Shown in pieces: positions 1-8,317 of a stretch of DNA of 24,476 nucleotides. The notes below the pieces were generated by a model, which saw only the letters and a program-made list of their open reading frames with translations, had not been told where the DNA came from and ran no database searches. Source of the stretch: a virus; IMG/VR virus record IMGVR_UViG_3300036985_000573, positions 1 through 24,476 of that record. The stretch is one strand, 5' to 3'. How positions within the stretch are numbered: position 1 is the first letter of the stretch; each line of letters starts with the position of its first letter. The translations under genes and the position numbers were made by a program.

Positions 1-96
1 TTCAATCTTGTCATGCACGACCTGAAGTAAAAAGATAATCGCATCTTGATCCCTGCGTTCAGTAAACGGTTGATGGATTTCTATTTCCTCGGCCAT
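1..96 (-). CDS. Truncated gene at window edge, function unknown
   Basis: An open frame starts at the ATG complementary to bases 94-96 and runs off the left edge after 32 codons, beginning MAEEIEIHQPFTERRD. A good Shine-Dalgarno sequence (GGGAGA) sits about 8 bases upstream, just after the stop of the preceding glycine-rich adhesin gene. Strand, spacing and ribosome site make it the next gene of the fibre operon. The visible residues are polar with a hydrophobic stretch (AIIFLLQVV) and match no family I can name. Phages often place lysis genes or small fibre accessory genes here, but nothing visible supports a choice. Confidence 0.6.
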   Translation of the reverse strand, partial: MAEEIEIHQPFTERRDQDAIIFLLQVVHDKIE

Positions 97-108
97 TGGT
101 GATTCTCC

Positions 109-966
109 CTAGAACGTGATCGACCCACTGGCCGTGAATTTGTAGACGCGAAAGCCCCCAGCCACCGTAATAGTCGGGCTACCAGTGGTTGCGGTTGCTG
201 GTGCGAATTGGTCGGAGTATCGTAGGATTACTATGCCGGAGCCGCCTGCGCCGCCGATACGACCTGATTGGTCGCCTCCGCCTCCACCACCCCCACCCGT
301 ATTTGCGGAGCCTGCTGTTCCCGCAGTAGTCCCGCCTGCTCCACCACCACCGACTCCACCAAGTCCAACTGTTCCATCTGACAGGCGAGCGCCTCCCCCA
401 CCACCGCCAGCGTATGTAGTTACGGTGCCAGATATTAAGGCCGCGATACCAGCGCCGCCATTGCCAGCTACAAGCGTTGTCCCCTTTAGGCCAACAGTTC
501 CTGCACCACCTCCGCCACCTCCTGTATATGCCGGAACATAAGGGCCAGCACCGCCTCCTGCATTACCTTGTCCTGTAGTTCCACTACCCGCAGCACCCTC
601 GCCACCATAGGTTCCATTTCCTCCGCCAGAGCCTCCCGCTAATCCTGCTGTTGTTCCGCCCCCGCCTCCACCCCCTGCGGCTGAGACTGTTCCAAATACT
701 GATGCGCTTCCAGTTGCGCCATTAACATCGGCTGTTGCTGCACCGCCACCACCAACAGTGACTGTGATCGCTGCTCCTGCCGCTACACCAAGGAGTCCTG
801 ATAGCAAACCGCCGCCGCCACCGCCGCCTCCATACTGCCCACCACCCCCACCACCCCCCGCAACCACCAGATACTCCACATTCTGCGGAGGCACGTTAGG
901 CCACAGCCCTGCCTTGATCGCAGCCTGAGCTTGCGCCATTGTCCAGATGCCGCTGAACTGTCCCAC
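109..966 (-). CDS. Polyglycine adhesin-like tail protein, paralog A
   Basis: This 285-residue protein has a short N-terminal cap (GIWTMAQAQAAIKAGLWP), then the family signature VEYLVVAGGGGGGG near residue 31. A long low-complexity body of GGGGGG tracts follows, separated by short variable segments, and it ends with GGSGIVILRYSD and a small module ending SGSITF. Polyglycine proteins of this kind sit on phage tail tips; in T-even phages such as S16 the gp38 adhesin builds stacked polyglycine II helices whose loops contact the receptor. Similarity here is in composition and layout, so receptor binding is inferred. The GTG start directly follows the stop TAA of the 113-residue gene and has GAGGTG six bases upstream; an ATG at residue 10 is the alternative. 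It shares the segment ISGTVTTYAGGGGGG with paralog C. Confidence 0.85.
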   Translation of the reverse strand: MGQFSGIWTMAQAQAAIKAGLWPNVPPQNVEYLVVAGGGGGGGQYGGGGGGGGLLSGLLGVAAGAAITVTVGGGGAATADVNGATGSASVFGTVSAAGGGGGGGTTAGLAGGSGGGNGTYGGEGAAGSGTTGQGNAGGGAGPYVPAYTGGGGGGAGTVGLKGTTLVAGNGGAGIAALISGTVTTYAGGGGGGARLSDGTVGLGGVGGGGAGGTTAGTAGSANTGGGGGGGGDQSGRIGGAGGSGIVILRYSDQFAPATATTGSPTITVAGGFRVYKFTASGSITF

Positions 967-1308
967 TTAGACCACCTCTGTCCAAGTCAGACTAGGCTCG
1001 TCCCATACATACCGCTTGCCATCAGTAGGCATGGGTGTAGGGGATTCCCACAAGTAAGTGTCGTCGTTCTTCGTCCAGCTTGGGTATGGCTGTGGTGCGT
1101 AGAAGCCGATGCCGTCGTACAAGAAGCCTTTGCCGGGGTAGTTCTTGCGAACTGGTGTGCCACCGTCCTTGTGTACGCCACCGGCAGTGTTGTAGCTGCA
1201 CTGGACGAACTTAGCCGGGTCGCCGTGCATACCAGCATCGATAACGTCTTGATCGATGACCAAGACCTGAGTGACTATTCCATTTTCAACGTAAGCGAAG
1301 TGCGCCAT
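967..1308 (-). CDS. Conserved phage tail-associated protein, MAHFA family
   Basis: This 113-residue protein begins MAHFAYVENGIVTQVLVID and carries CSYNTAGGVHKDGG near the middle, then FYAPQPYPSW and GKRYVWDE close to the C-terminus. I recognise this arrangement from short conserved proteins found beside fibre genes in cyanophages and many environmental phages; their molecular role has not been settled to my knowledge. The aromatic, proline-rich C-terminal half suggests a compact beta structural protein. The ATG has a strong ribosome site (AAGGAAACAATC before it). It is inserted between paralogs B and A, breaking the otherwise continuous run of polyglycine genes, which suggests it works with them at the tail tip. 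Confidence 0.82.
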   Translation of the reverse strand: MAHFAYVENGIVTQVLVIDQDVIDAGMHGDPAKFVQCSYNTAGGVHKDGGTPVRKNYPGKGFLYDGIGFYAPQPYPSWTKNDDTYLWESPTPMPTDGKRYVWDEPSLTWTEVV

Positions 1309-1318
1309 GATTGTTTCC

Positions 1319-2146
1319 TTAAAAAGTGATTGAACCGGATGAAGTCCATGTGTAGGCTTGATAGCCGTTTGCGATTGAGACTTGGGGTGAGCCTGTTGTG
1401 GCTGTGGGTGCGGATTGGCTTGAGGGGTAACGGAGGATTACGATGCCGGAGCCACCTGCTCCTGATGTAGCCGTATGTGAGCCGCCTCCACCGGAACCAC
1501 TATTCGCAGAAGCTGAGGACCCGGAAGCAGATGCGTCACCGCCTCCCGCAGAACCTATGCCGTTAGTGGTAGTCCCTGCGCCTCCACCTCCACCAGAGAA
1601 GAAGCGCCTAGTCCCATCGATGGTGGAGCAAGTCCCTGTGCCGCCATTACCGCCAGCAGTTGCAGTACCTGCAACTCCTACTGAGCCACTACCGCCACCA
1701 CCCCCAGCACCGGCAGATGTTGAGAATGATGCGCCACCGTCATACCCCTGACCAGCAGTAGCTGTACCATAAGCTGTTTGCACTCCACTGACTGCGGAAC
1801 TACCTGCGGCTGAACCGACATTGCTCTGTGTTGTGTAGCTTCCGCCCCCGCCCCTCTTTGCAGTTATGGAACTGAACACAGAGTCGTTGCCATCAATTCC
1901 AATATCGTTGCCGACAGTCTTAGCTGCACCACCGGCACCAATGGTTACAGTAAGAGCAGACCCGGTAGCGATGGCTAGTAACCCTTGGAGCAATCCACCC
2001 GCACCTCCACCGCCCCCCATACGATCTGCACTTTGACCAGACCCGCCCGACCCACCCCCCGCCACCACAAGGTATTCCACGGAAGTCGGAGCGCCGGAGA
2101 GGGGATTAAATGTAGGGCTTATGAAGCCCCCGAGTCTGTTGCTCAT
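1319..2146 (-). CDS. Polyglycine adhesin-like tail protein, paralog B
   Basis: This 275-residue protein has the family layout: VEYLVVAGGGSGG near residue 24, a glycine- and serine-rich body, then GGSGIVILRYPSS and an ending SGSITF. I choose the ATG at 2146 because it overlaps the stop of paralog C as ATGA, and because its MSNRL start resembles the MSRRD start of paralog D; the frame is open up to an ATG at 2173, but that start would overlap C by 31 bases without a ribosome site. Its body contains CSTIDGTRRFFSGGGGG, shared with D and absent from A and C. Serine partly replaces glycine here (SASGSSASANSGSGG), giving it the least pure polyglycine body of the four. A tail-tip adhesin role is inferred. 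Confidence 0.83.
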   Translation of the reverse strand: MSNRLGGFISPTFNPLSGAPTSVEYLVVAGGGSGGSGQSADRMGGGGGAGGLLQGLLAIATGSALTVTIGAGGAAKTVGNDIGIDGNDSVFSSITAKRGGGGSYTTQSNVGSAAGSSAVSGVQTAYGTATAGQGYDGGASFSTSAGAGGGGGSGSVGVAGTATAGGNGGTGTCSTIDGTRRFFSGGGGGAGTTTNGIGSAGGGDASASGSSASANSGSGGGGSHTATSGAGGSGIVILRYPSSQSAPTATTGSPQVSIANGYQAYTWTSSGSITF

Positions 2147-3000
2147 AGTGTTATCGAGCCTGAACTCGTCCATTTATAGACCCGCCAGCCACCTGCTGTG
2201 GTCACTGTGGGCGAGCCTGTTGTTGATGCTGCAAGAGCGAAGGTGTCGGAGTATCGTAGGATTACTATGCCGGAGCCGCCTGAAGCGTTTGTAACCCCAG
2301 TGGTTAGATAGTCAGAACTACCCCCAGCGCCCCCTCCTGTATTCGCAGTTCCAGAAGTACCAGCTAGTTGCGTTGCAGGTTTGCCGATAGCGCCAGCACC
2401 ACCACCTCCGACTCCACCCGTACCAGCAACAGTCCCTGCCAGATTTGCTCCGCCACCACCACCACCTCCGGCGTAGGGTGTAACAGTTCCTGAAATTGAA
2501 GAGGCTATACCAGCACCACCGTTGCCACATGCCGGGTTAACACCTGCAATGCCCACTGTTCCTGCCCCACCGCCTCCGCCGCCAAAGTTTGATATCGAGC
2601 CTCCGCCAGTATTCCCCTGACCAGTCGTACCAGCAGCGCCAGATAGAGTTCCTGACCAGCCGCCGCCACCACCCCCACTTCCACCGACCAAAACTTCACC
2701 CCCACCACCAGTTGCAGTGATGCCGCTGAAAACCGAATTGTTGCCGTTATTGGCAGTAGTCGAGGCAGAGCCTGCGCCACCAGCACCGATAGTCACAGTT
2801 AAGGCTGATCCCGCTGCAATGCCAAGTAAACCTGCTAGCAGTCCACCCCCGCCTGCCCCACCACTGCGATTAGCACACGCTCCCCCACCCCCAGCCACGA
2901 CAAGGTACTCAACCCATCCAGTCTTAGCGTCAGCATTCCCCCACGCCTTGTCACGCAGGGCACGGAGATGATTGTTTAATGTGAAAATTCCAGAAGGCAT
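2143..3000 (-). CDS. Polyglycine adhesin-like tail protein, paralog C
   Basis: This 285-residue protein has a cap (MPSGIFTLNNHLRALRDKAW), VEYLVVAGGGG near residue 30, a body of glycine tracts, then GGSGIVILRYSDTF and an ending SGSITL. The ATG at 3000 has an excellent ribosome site (AGGAGAACAAT). It pairs with A by the shared ISGTVTPYAGGGGGG and GGVGGGGAGA segments; a 38-base stretch is identical between the two genes (211-248 and 2245-2282). Caps of A and C begin with a GI(W/F)T pattern quite unlike those of B and D. A tail-tip adhesin role is inferred. Confidence 0.85.
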   Translation of the reverse strand: MPSGIFTLNNHLRALRDKAWGNADAKTGWVEYLVVAGGGGACANRSGGAGGGGLLAGLLGIAAGSALTVTIGAGGAGSASTTANNGNNSVFSGITATGGGGEVLVGGSGGGGGGWSGTLSGAAGTTGQGNTGGGSISNFGGGGGGAGTVGIAGVNPACGNGGAGIASSISGTVTPYAGGGGGGGANLAGTVAGTGGVGGGGAGAIGKPATQLAGTSGTANTGGGAGGSSDYLTTGVTNASGGSGIVILRYSDTFALAASTTGSPTVTTAGGWRVYKWTSSGSITL

Positions 3001-3009
3001 ATTGTTCTC

Positions 3010-3879
3010 CTAGAATGTGATTGAACCGCTGGCAGTGAAGACGTACACACGCCACATGCCAGAGATGTAAGTTGATGGACTACCCGTTGTGGCTGCTGCG
3101 GGAGAGTAGGTTGCTGGGTAGCGTAGGATTACTATGCCGCTGCCGCCTGCCGCTGATGTGGTTTTTGTAGAGCCGTAGTCAGAGCTTCCTCCAGCCCCTC
3201 CACCTGTATTTGCGGCACCCGCAGCGCCTGCAACCTGTACGGTAGTTGATCCCTTTGCGCCATCCCCACCGCCACCAGCACCACCGATACCTGCCCTAGC
3301 GGGAGCAGTAGAGGCTCCTCCTCCACCACCTCCAGCAAAGAAGCGTCTAGTCCCGTCTATGGTTGAGCAAATGCCTGTACCACCATCCCCAGCAGGTAGT
3401 CCAGCACTACCAGCAGCTATGCCTACGCTACCAGCGCCACCACCACCACCAGAGCCATGAGAGCTTGTCCCCGGACTTCCGGTGCCACCAGCATAGCCCT
3501 GCCCCGCTGTTCCAGTGCCTCCAGCAAAGCCGTTAGCTCCACCACCACCACCAGAGCCACCATTTCGCCCAGCAACCCCCTCCATATTTCCAGCGCCACC
3601 ACCCGTTGCGGTGATAGATGAAAATACAGAGTTATTTCCGTCTTGTCCTACTGCTGCTGCATCTGTTGTGCCAGCACCGCCAGCGCCAACGGTTACTGTA
3701 AGTGCAGCACCAATAGCAACAGATAGGATGCCTTGCTGCAACCCCCCTGCGCCCCCTCCACCTTGTTGACCTACTGCGCCACAAGATGCACCCCCCGCCA
3801 CCACAAGGTATTCCACCTGCGTAGGAGCCCCGTAGTAGGGACTGGTGATGGAGCCGGTTAGGGCGTCACGTCTGCTCAC
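3010..3879 (-). CDS. Polyglycine adhesin-like tail protein, paralog D
   Basis: This 289-residue protein is the first of the four polyglycine paralogs to be transcribed. A short cap (MSRRDALTGSITSPYYGAP) leads to VEYLVVAGG near residue 22, a body of GGGG tracts, GGSGIVILRYPATY and an ending SGSITF. The GTG start overlaps the stop of the upstream 127-residue gene as GTGA, which implies translational coupling. It carries CSTIDGTRRFFAGGGGG, the marker shared with paralog B. Family and likely tail-tip location are as for A, inferred from composition and context. Confidence 0.84.
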   Translation of the reverse strand: MSRRDALTGSITSPYYGAPTQVEYLVVAGGASCGAVGQQGGGGAGGLQQGILSVAIGAALTVTVGAGGAGTTDAAAVGQDGNNSVFSSITATGGGAGNMEGVAGRNGGSGGGGGANGFAGGTGTAGQGYAGGTGSPGTSSHGSGGGGGAGSVGIAAGSAGLPAGDGGTGICSTIDGTRRFFAGGGGGGASTAPARAGIGGAGGGGDGAKGSTTVQVAGAAGAANTGGGAGGSSDYGSTKTTSAAGGSGIVILRYPATYSPAAATTGSPSTYISGMWRVYVFTASGSITF

Positions 3880-4259
3880 GAAAGGTCCTTAAAACTCATC
3901 ACATACGTAATTGCACTTCCCGTGCCGCTTGTGACATGGACTGCGCTCCAAGCGCCTGCGTCGGCGTCCATCGTGGCGTCAACCAGCGATATGCCTTGGC
4001 TCTTGTCCACAACGATCAGGGATGCGTAGGGTGGGATGGTGATCGTCGGGCAGATGATGCGGTAGTTCGTGCCGTCATACAGTTCCACAATCGCCGTGGC
4101 CGCTGTAGCTGTCGTGTTGCTCGCCGTGATTGAGCCGACCTCAAAGACGTGCCCTGTGGCTGGTGCCACCCCAAGTGCGGTACGCGCCGTGTTTGCAGGG
4201 ACTACGGAAGCCCCACCTTCGATGATGGTGGCTACGTTGATGATGTTGAATGCTGCCAT
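3876..4259 (-). CDS. Small tail-region structural protein, unknown
   Basis: This 127-residue protein begins MAAFNIINVATIIEGGASVV and is rich in alanine, threonine and valine with alternating hydrophobic residues, as expected for a small beta-sandwich. It has no signal peptide or membrane segment. A very strong ribosome site (AAGGAGATATC) precedes the ATG at 4259, stronger than at most neighbours, which suggests high output. It lies between the repeat fibre and the first polyglycine adhesin and overlaps the latter by four bases. It could be a fibre-associated or capping protein, but I do not recognise the family. Confidence 0.75.
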   Translation of the reverse strand: MAAFNIINVATIIEGGASVVPANTARTALGVAPATGHVFEVGSITASNTTATAATAIVELYDGTNYRIICPTITIPPYASLIVVDKSQGISLVDATMDADAGAWSAVHVTSGTGSAITYVMSFKDLS

Positions 4260-4275
4260 GATATCTCCTTAAAAT

Positions 4276-5184
4276 TTATGCAAACACGAGCGTCATCGCT
4301 ATGGCTTTACCAACCGTTGCGTATGGGAGTGCGGGGAATGTGCAGTTTGTGAGAGTGCCAGAAGAAGGCGTTCCAAGAGCGCCACCATTAGCGACGAGGG
4401 CACCCGCAGAGCCTACGGCAACTGCCAGCGCAGTGCCAACCCCTGTGCCGGGGGTGATCCCTGCCCATGTGGTTAGGTCGGCGTCGTATGCTTGTACAGT
4501 AGTACCAATAGCAGCAGCGACTAAGGCCGTTCCGGTAACACCAGCAGCTGGTAGCCCGGTGGCGTTGGTGAGTGTGGCGCTTGAGGGTGTACCGAGAGCA
4601 CCGTTGAATACTACTGGGGCACCAGCAGAGCCTACGGCAACTGCTAGCGCTGTGGCTACGCCAGTTCCGGGGGTTACGCCTGCCCATGTGGTTAGGTCGG
4701 CGTCGTATGCTTGTACAGTAGTACCAATAGCAGCAGCGACTAAGGCCGTTCCGGTAACACCAGCAGCTGGGAGCCCGGTGGCGTTAGTAAGTGTCAGTGT
4801 TGTCGGCGTGCCATAAGCGCCATTAAATAGTACAGGAGCGCCAGCAGAGCCGACATTTACTGCTAGCGCTGTGGCTACGCCAGTTCCGGGGGTGATCCCC
4901 GCCCAGGTTGTCAAGTCGGCGTCGTAGGCTTGGACATTCGTCCCGATGGCCAAGCCAAGAGCAGTTCTGGCATCGGAGGCAGTAGTTGAACCCGTGCCCC
5001 CTGCTGCAACAGGGGTGATCTTGTATCCGATCTTCTGGATGACGTTGACGTCATCCTTGTAGAACAGAAACCCGTCCTTGTAGTTTATCGCTAGTTCACC
5101 AGCGGCGAGATCCCCAGCCACAGGGGCATTGGTCGTCGTGCCACTGTTGTAGAGGACGATGGGGGTGTAGTTTGTTGCGGCCAT
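4276..5184 (-). CDS. Tail fibre protein with 73-residue repeats
   Basis: This 302-residue protein opens with MAATNYTPIVLYNSGTTTNA and GDLAAGELAINYKDGFLFYKD, an N-terminal fibre segment common in environmental phages, where it is thought to attach the fibre to the tail. It continues with AAGGTGSTTASDARTALGL, then three copies of a 73-residue unit containing VQAYDADLTTWAGITPGTG and TNATGLPAAGVTGTALVAAAIG. The unit recalls trimeric beta-helical fibre shafts. The ATG overlaps the stop of the 942-residue fibre as TAATG, so the two are probably translationally coupled. No chaperone or peptidase domain is visible at the C-terminus. Confidence 0.88.
   Translation of the reverse strand: MAATNYTPIVLYNSGTTTNAPVAGDLAAGELAINYKDGFLFYKDDVNVIQKIGYKITPVAAGGTGSTTASDARTALGLAIGTNVQAYDADLTTWAGITPGTGVATALAVNVGSAGAPVLFNGAYGTPTTLTLTNATGLPAAGVTGTALVAAAIGTTVQAYDADLTTWAGVTPGTGVATALAVAVGSAGAPVVFNGALGTPSSATLTNATGLPAAGVTGTALVAAAIGTTVQAYDADLTTWAGITPGTGVGTALAVAVGSAGALVANGGALGTPSSGTLTNCTFPALPYATVGKAIAMTLVFA
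4461..4770. repeat. Two near-identical shaft repeats, 219 bp apart
   Basis: Within the 302-residue fibre gene, bases 4461-4551 are identical to 4680-4770 over 91 bases, and similarity continues beyond one mismatch. The offset is 219 bases, exactly 73 codons, so gain or loss of a unit would keep the reading frame. A third, more diverged unit lies further toward 4960. The high identity points to recent duplication or ongoing gene conversion. Confidence 0.88.
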
Positions 5185-8012
5185 TAGAAGACTCCTCCAG
5201 AAATGCCAGTAATTGTGCCAGTGAAAGTAGGTGCTGCTGCCCGGACAAATACGCCTGTGCCCGTCCCCCCATACTCAGCATCGGTCAAGTGGTACTGCTC
5301 AGAAGCTGTGCCCCCCTGCAAGCCACCAAGTTGATTGTGCAAGACCGCCAGCGGCGTAGTCATGTGCGTGTTTCTTGTCGTGCCGTTATAGGTAGTCGTT
5401 ACCGTTCTGCCTGCGTTGGTAGACGTGACGAAACTAATGCCGCCCAACTTAGTCGTGGCAGTAACTGTGAACGCTGGCTGCGTTGTGGTGACGTCGTACT
5501 GCGTGATCGTAGTGGTCAGCGAAGGCGACGTCAAACCACCAAACAACAGCTTCCACACGCTTGCGGCTACTGCGCTTTCGTTTGCGTACCCGCTAGGGAC
5601 GATAATCGTCACATTGAGGTCATTCGTCCGGGCAGAGATTTGGTACAGCCCCTGCGGGGTCTGTAGGTATGAAGCCAGTGTGTTAGTCGCTGAAGCAACG
5701 ATGGCTGACGTAGAGAACGGGGTTCCTGCACTCGCAGTAGCTGTGCGAGTTGTGCCTGTTCCTGTAGTAGTCAGCGTGCCTGTAACAAAGAGGAGCGCCG
5801 CGTACATCTGCCGGGTGATCGTAGTCGTTGCCCCGCTTGCACTGGCGAACACCGAGTAATTCCAGACACCAGCGTCAATGTTCGTTCTGCTTAATGCTGG
5901 AGACAGCCAAGCGGAAGAAGCAACGGTGCCGTTAATGGAGGTTGTCGTGGTAGTCTGTTCAGCCGTAGTTACCGGGGACTGCGACAGCGTCAATACCGGA
6001 AGTACGTTGTTTGTTCCCGTAGCAATGATGGACGGAGTCGCATTGAAGAACTCAACACCCGAGCCACCACTAATGGAGTTAGAAGCCCCATTTACCCATG
6101 CCACACCGTTGTACTTGAGAATCTGGTCAACTACCGGAGAAGTAATAGTAGTGTCAGACAGGTTGGCCAGAGGGATGGCAATGTCAGCAGAGCCGTTAAA
6201 GGCTACCCCTCCGATGTTTCGGGATGTGGTTAGTGTCGCCGCAGAGCCCGATGTGTTCTGGTTGAACGTCGGCCATGTGATCGTGCCCGTGGACATATCG
6301 GCGCTTGTCACAACCCCAAGGTGCGGGGTAACTAGTGTTGAGCTAGTGTCATAGACCAGCTTGCCTGTGCCAGTGGCTCCGGTGCTGGTGACGCCCTCAA
6401 AGGTAGTGTGGCCTGTGACTGAGAGCGAACCGGGTAGCGATACACTCTTGTCCTGATCCACAGTCATCGCGACAACAGGAACAGTCGTGGTGTTGGGCGT
6501 CACATAAAGCAGCGCCTTCGTACCATGAGCAGTAGCACCCCACATCTCTGTGGTGATGCCTTCCCAGTACGCGCCGGCCAAATCGTCAGCCGAGGTAGTC
6601 GCATACCCCGCGAACTCAAACCGCCCAAGACTGTCCCCGCTCTGAGGAACCTGGGGCGCGCCGTATGTTCCACGGAACTTGGCGACACGCAGGGCAGAGC
6701 CATTGGCATCACTGGAGTAGCCTCGCATGGCCACCCGGGAGAGCGAGCCGTTGTCGCCAACAAACCGGCCTAAGATGTTTGGGGCAACCGTTGTACCCAC
6801 CCCGAAATGAGTTACGTTTACAAGATGCTTGGCGTTCAGGTCAACGTCAGTAGTTGCCCCGGTGTAGGGGATGTACGCAAGGGCTGGAATATCCGCTGCT
6901 ATCAGCGCTCGGAAAGCAGGAGGGCCGCTGGCGCCTGTTGGCCCAGCGTAGACTACATTGGCTAACTGATTACCGAAGACGTCCTGTTTGCCATTGAACG
7001 TGCTCCAGTCCGCTGCGCTCAGCGCGCCCCGGTTACTTGCAGACGCAGTTGGAACATTCAGGGTAATAACAGGGGTCGTACTGCCGTTCGCAACCGTGGA
7101 GGAGAGATCAGTACCTGTGGTGCCAAGCGTCAGAGCGGCCACAGAAGTCACTGTTCCGGTGCCTGAGGGCAAATCCGCAGTAACCAACGCACGGAACGCT
7201 GAAGGCGCGTTTGGCCCACTTGCTGGCCCTGCATAAACGATATTAGCAGGTTGGTCGGAGACAATCATCGCCGAACCCCAAGTCGGGGCGGATGCTCCGC
7301 CTGAAACCAGCACCTGACCGGCCAAGCCTGTGACACTCACATACAGGCCATCAGCCCCGCACCAGATGATAGCTCCTGCATCGGGGACCAAACTCTTAGC
7401 CGTGCCGCCGTTACTCAGCCCCAGCAGTCCGTCAACTTCATTATCATCTGCTAGGTCAACAGCAGGATGGGCGTGGTCTGACCGAGCAATGTCTGTAGCA
7501 ACTCCACTAGTCCCTACTTGATACCCGCTTGTAGGGGTTGCGTTTGAAAGATTAGCTAGCAAGGTTACATTATTATTTAATGTGCCTCCTCCGCTAAGCC
7601 CGGAGCCAGCGATCACTTGCCTTGATTCAGGCACATAACCCGACACAGCCACAGCCACATTGGTGATAGACATCACCCGGCCCGTAGCGTCAACTGTGAA
7701 GACTGGGACTGTGGTACTGCTACCGTAAGTGCCCGGGGTGGCTCCTGAGGCTGCGAGTTGTGAGGTCCCGATGCCCCCCACGGCCACGCTGAGCGTGACG
7801 TCTGTAGCAAGTGGTCCACCGCCTGTCATCCCTGTGCCTGCAATCACTTGTCTAGAGGTAGGCACCCCCGCTACACTCAACAAGTCCCCAGCCCGTATCT
7901 GGTAACTATTGCCTTGGTAAACAAAGAGCAGGAGCCCGTCCTCGGACGCCACAGGGGCCATCGGCAACTGTGTTATGCGTGTGGGAATTAGATTGCTGGG
8001 TACGTTAGACAT
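5184..8012 (-). CDS. Large tail fibre protein
   Basis: This 942-residue protein is long, threonine-, serine- and glycine-rich and low in charge, as is typical of trimeric phage fibres. Internal repeats include SRQVIAGTGMTGGG and SRQVIAGSGLSGGG near residues 55 and 130, and ANIVYAGPASG with AFRALVTADLP repeated as ANVVYAGPTGA with AFRALIAADIP. The motif DIARSDHAHP resembles the ADHxHP element seen in many fibres, where paired histidines can bind metal along the trimer axis. The C-terminal third is extremely threonine-rich. The start overlaps the stop of the zinc-ribbon gene as TAATG. It is probably the main host-contact fibre; the receptor cannot be inferred. Confidence 0.88.
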   Translation of the reverse strand: MSNVPSNLIPTRITQLPMAPVASEDGLLLFVYQGNSYQIRAGDLLSVAGVPTSRQVIAGTGMTGGGPLATDVTLSVAVGGIGTSQLAASGATPGTYGSSTTVPVFTVDATGRVMSITNVAVAVSGYVPESRQVIAGSGLSGGGTLNNNVTLLANLSNATPTSGYQVGTSGVATDIARSDHAHPAVDLADDNEVDGLLGLSNGGTAKSLVPDAGAIIWCGADGLYVSVTGLAGQVLVSGGASAPTWGSAMIVSDQPANIVYAGPASGPNAPSAFRALVTADLPSGTGTVTSVAALTLGTTGTDLSSTVANGSTTPVITLNVPTASASNRGALSAADWSTFNGKQDVFGNQLANVVYAGPTGASGPPAFRALIAADIPALAYIPYTGATTDVDLNAKHLVNVTHFGVGTTVAPNILGRFVGDNGSLSRVAMRGYSSDANGSALRVAKFRGTYGAPQVPQSGDSLGRFEFAGYATTSADDLAGAYWEGITTEMWGATAHGTKALLYVTPNTTTVPVVAMTVDQDKSVSLPGSLSVTGHTTFEGVTSTGATGTGKLVYDTSSTLVTPHLGVVTSADMSTGTITWPTFNQNTSGSAATLTTSRNIGGVAFNGSADIAIPLANLSDTTITSPVVDQILKYNGVAWVNGASNSISGGSGVEFFNATPSIIATGTNNVLPVLTLSQSPVTTAEQTTTTTSINGTVASSAWLSPALSRTNIDAGVWNYSVFASASGATTTITRQMYAALLFVTGTLTTTGTGTTRTATASAGTPFSTSAIVASATNTLASYLQTPQGLYQISARTNDLNVTIIVPSGYANESAVAASVWKLLFGGLTSPSLTTTITQYDVTTTQPAFTVTATTKLGGISFVTSTNAGRTVTTTYNGTTRNTHMTTPLAVLHNQLGGLQGGTASEQYHLTDAEYGGTGTGVFVRAAAPTFTGTITGISGGVF

Positions 8013-8317
8013 TAGATCTCCAAGTACTCATTACCACTCTCGGTAATGAAGAACTCGTTTCCTGCTTCTTGAATCAGCCCGGCAGGGTGAGTGTTGATGG
8101 AAGTGTCTGGGCGCACAAAGGGCAGCACTATCTGATCTTCCTTGCGTGGGGCAAGGCGATAGGGGTCATATTCATCTCGGTCGACCTCACACACCATGAG
8201 CCCCGGAGAATTTGGGTCCGGAGCCAGCGCGGACAAGACCATCTTGCGCGAGCACCGTGCGCAGATGCCCAACCCGTAGGTAGGCTGGCCAGTGGGGTCA
8301 ATGAATAGGCCTCTCAT
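8012..8317 (-). CDS. Small zinc-ribbon phage protein
   Basis: This 101-residue protein contains C19-A-R-C22 followed by C43-E-V-D46, a zinc-ribbon-like spacing in which the last ligand position is Asp rather than Cys. Between them lies LAPDPNSPGLMVC. Similar short CxxC...CxxD proteins occur beside tail adaptor genes in other phages, so a structural or assembly role is likely; this is inferred from context. It overlaps the adaptor gene by four bases (ATGA) and its stop overlaps the fibre start, placing it tightly in the adaptor-fibre operon. Confidence 0.82.
   Translation of the reverse strand: MRGLFIDPTGQPTYGLGICARCSRKMVLSALAPDPNSPGLMVCEVDRDEYDPYRLAPRKEDQIVLPFVRPDTSINTHPAGLIQEAGNEFFITESGNEYLEI

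Noticed and set aside
185-3769. Plus-strand proline-rich open frames opposite the adhesin genes
   Set aside because: They are the complement of glycine codons (GGN read as CCN). They lack ribosome sites and lie wholly opposite strongly supported genes.
109-4259. Diversity-generating retroelement targeting the adhesins
   Set aside because: No reverse transcriptase, template repeat or adenine-biased variation is visible; similarity between paralogs is spread over ends and subtypes instead.
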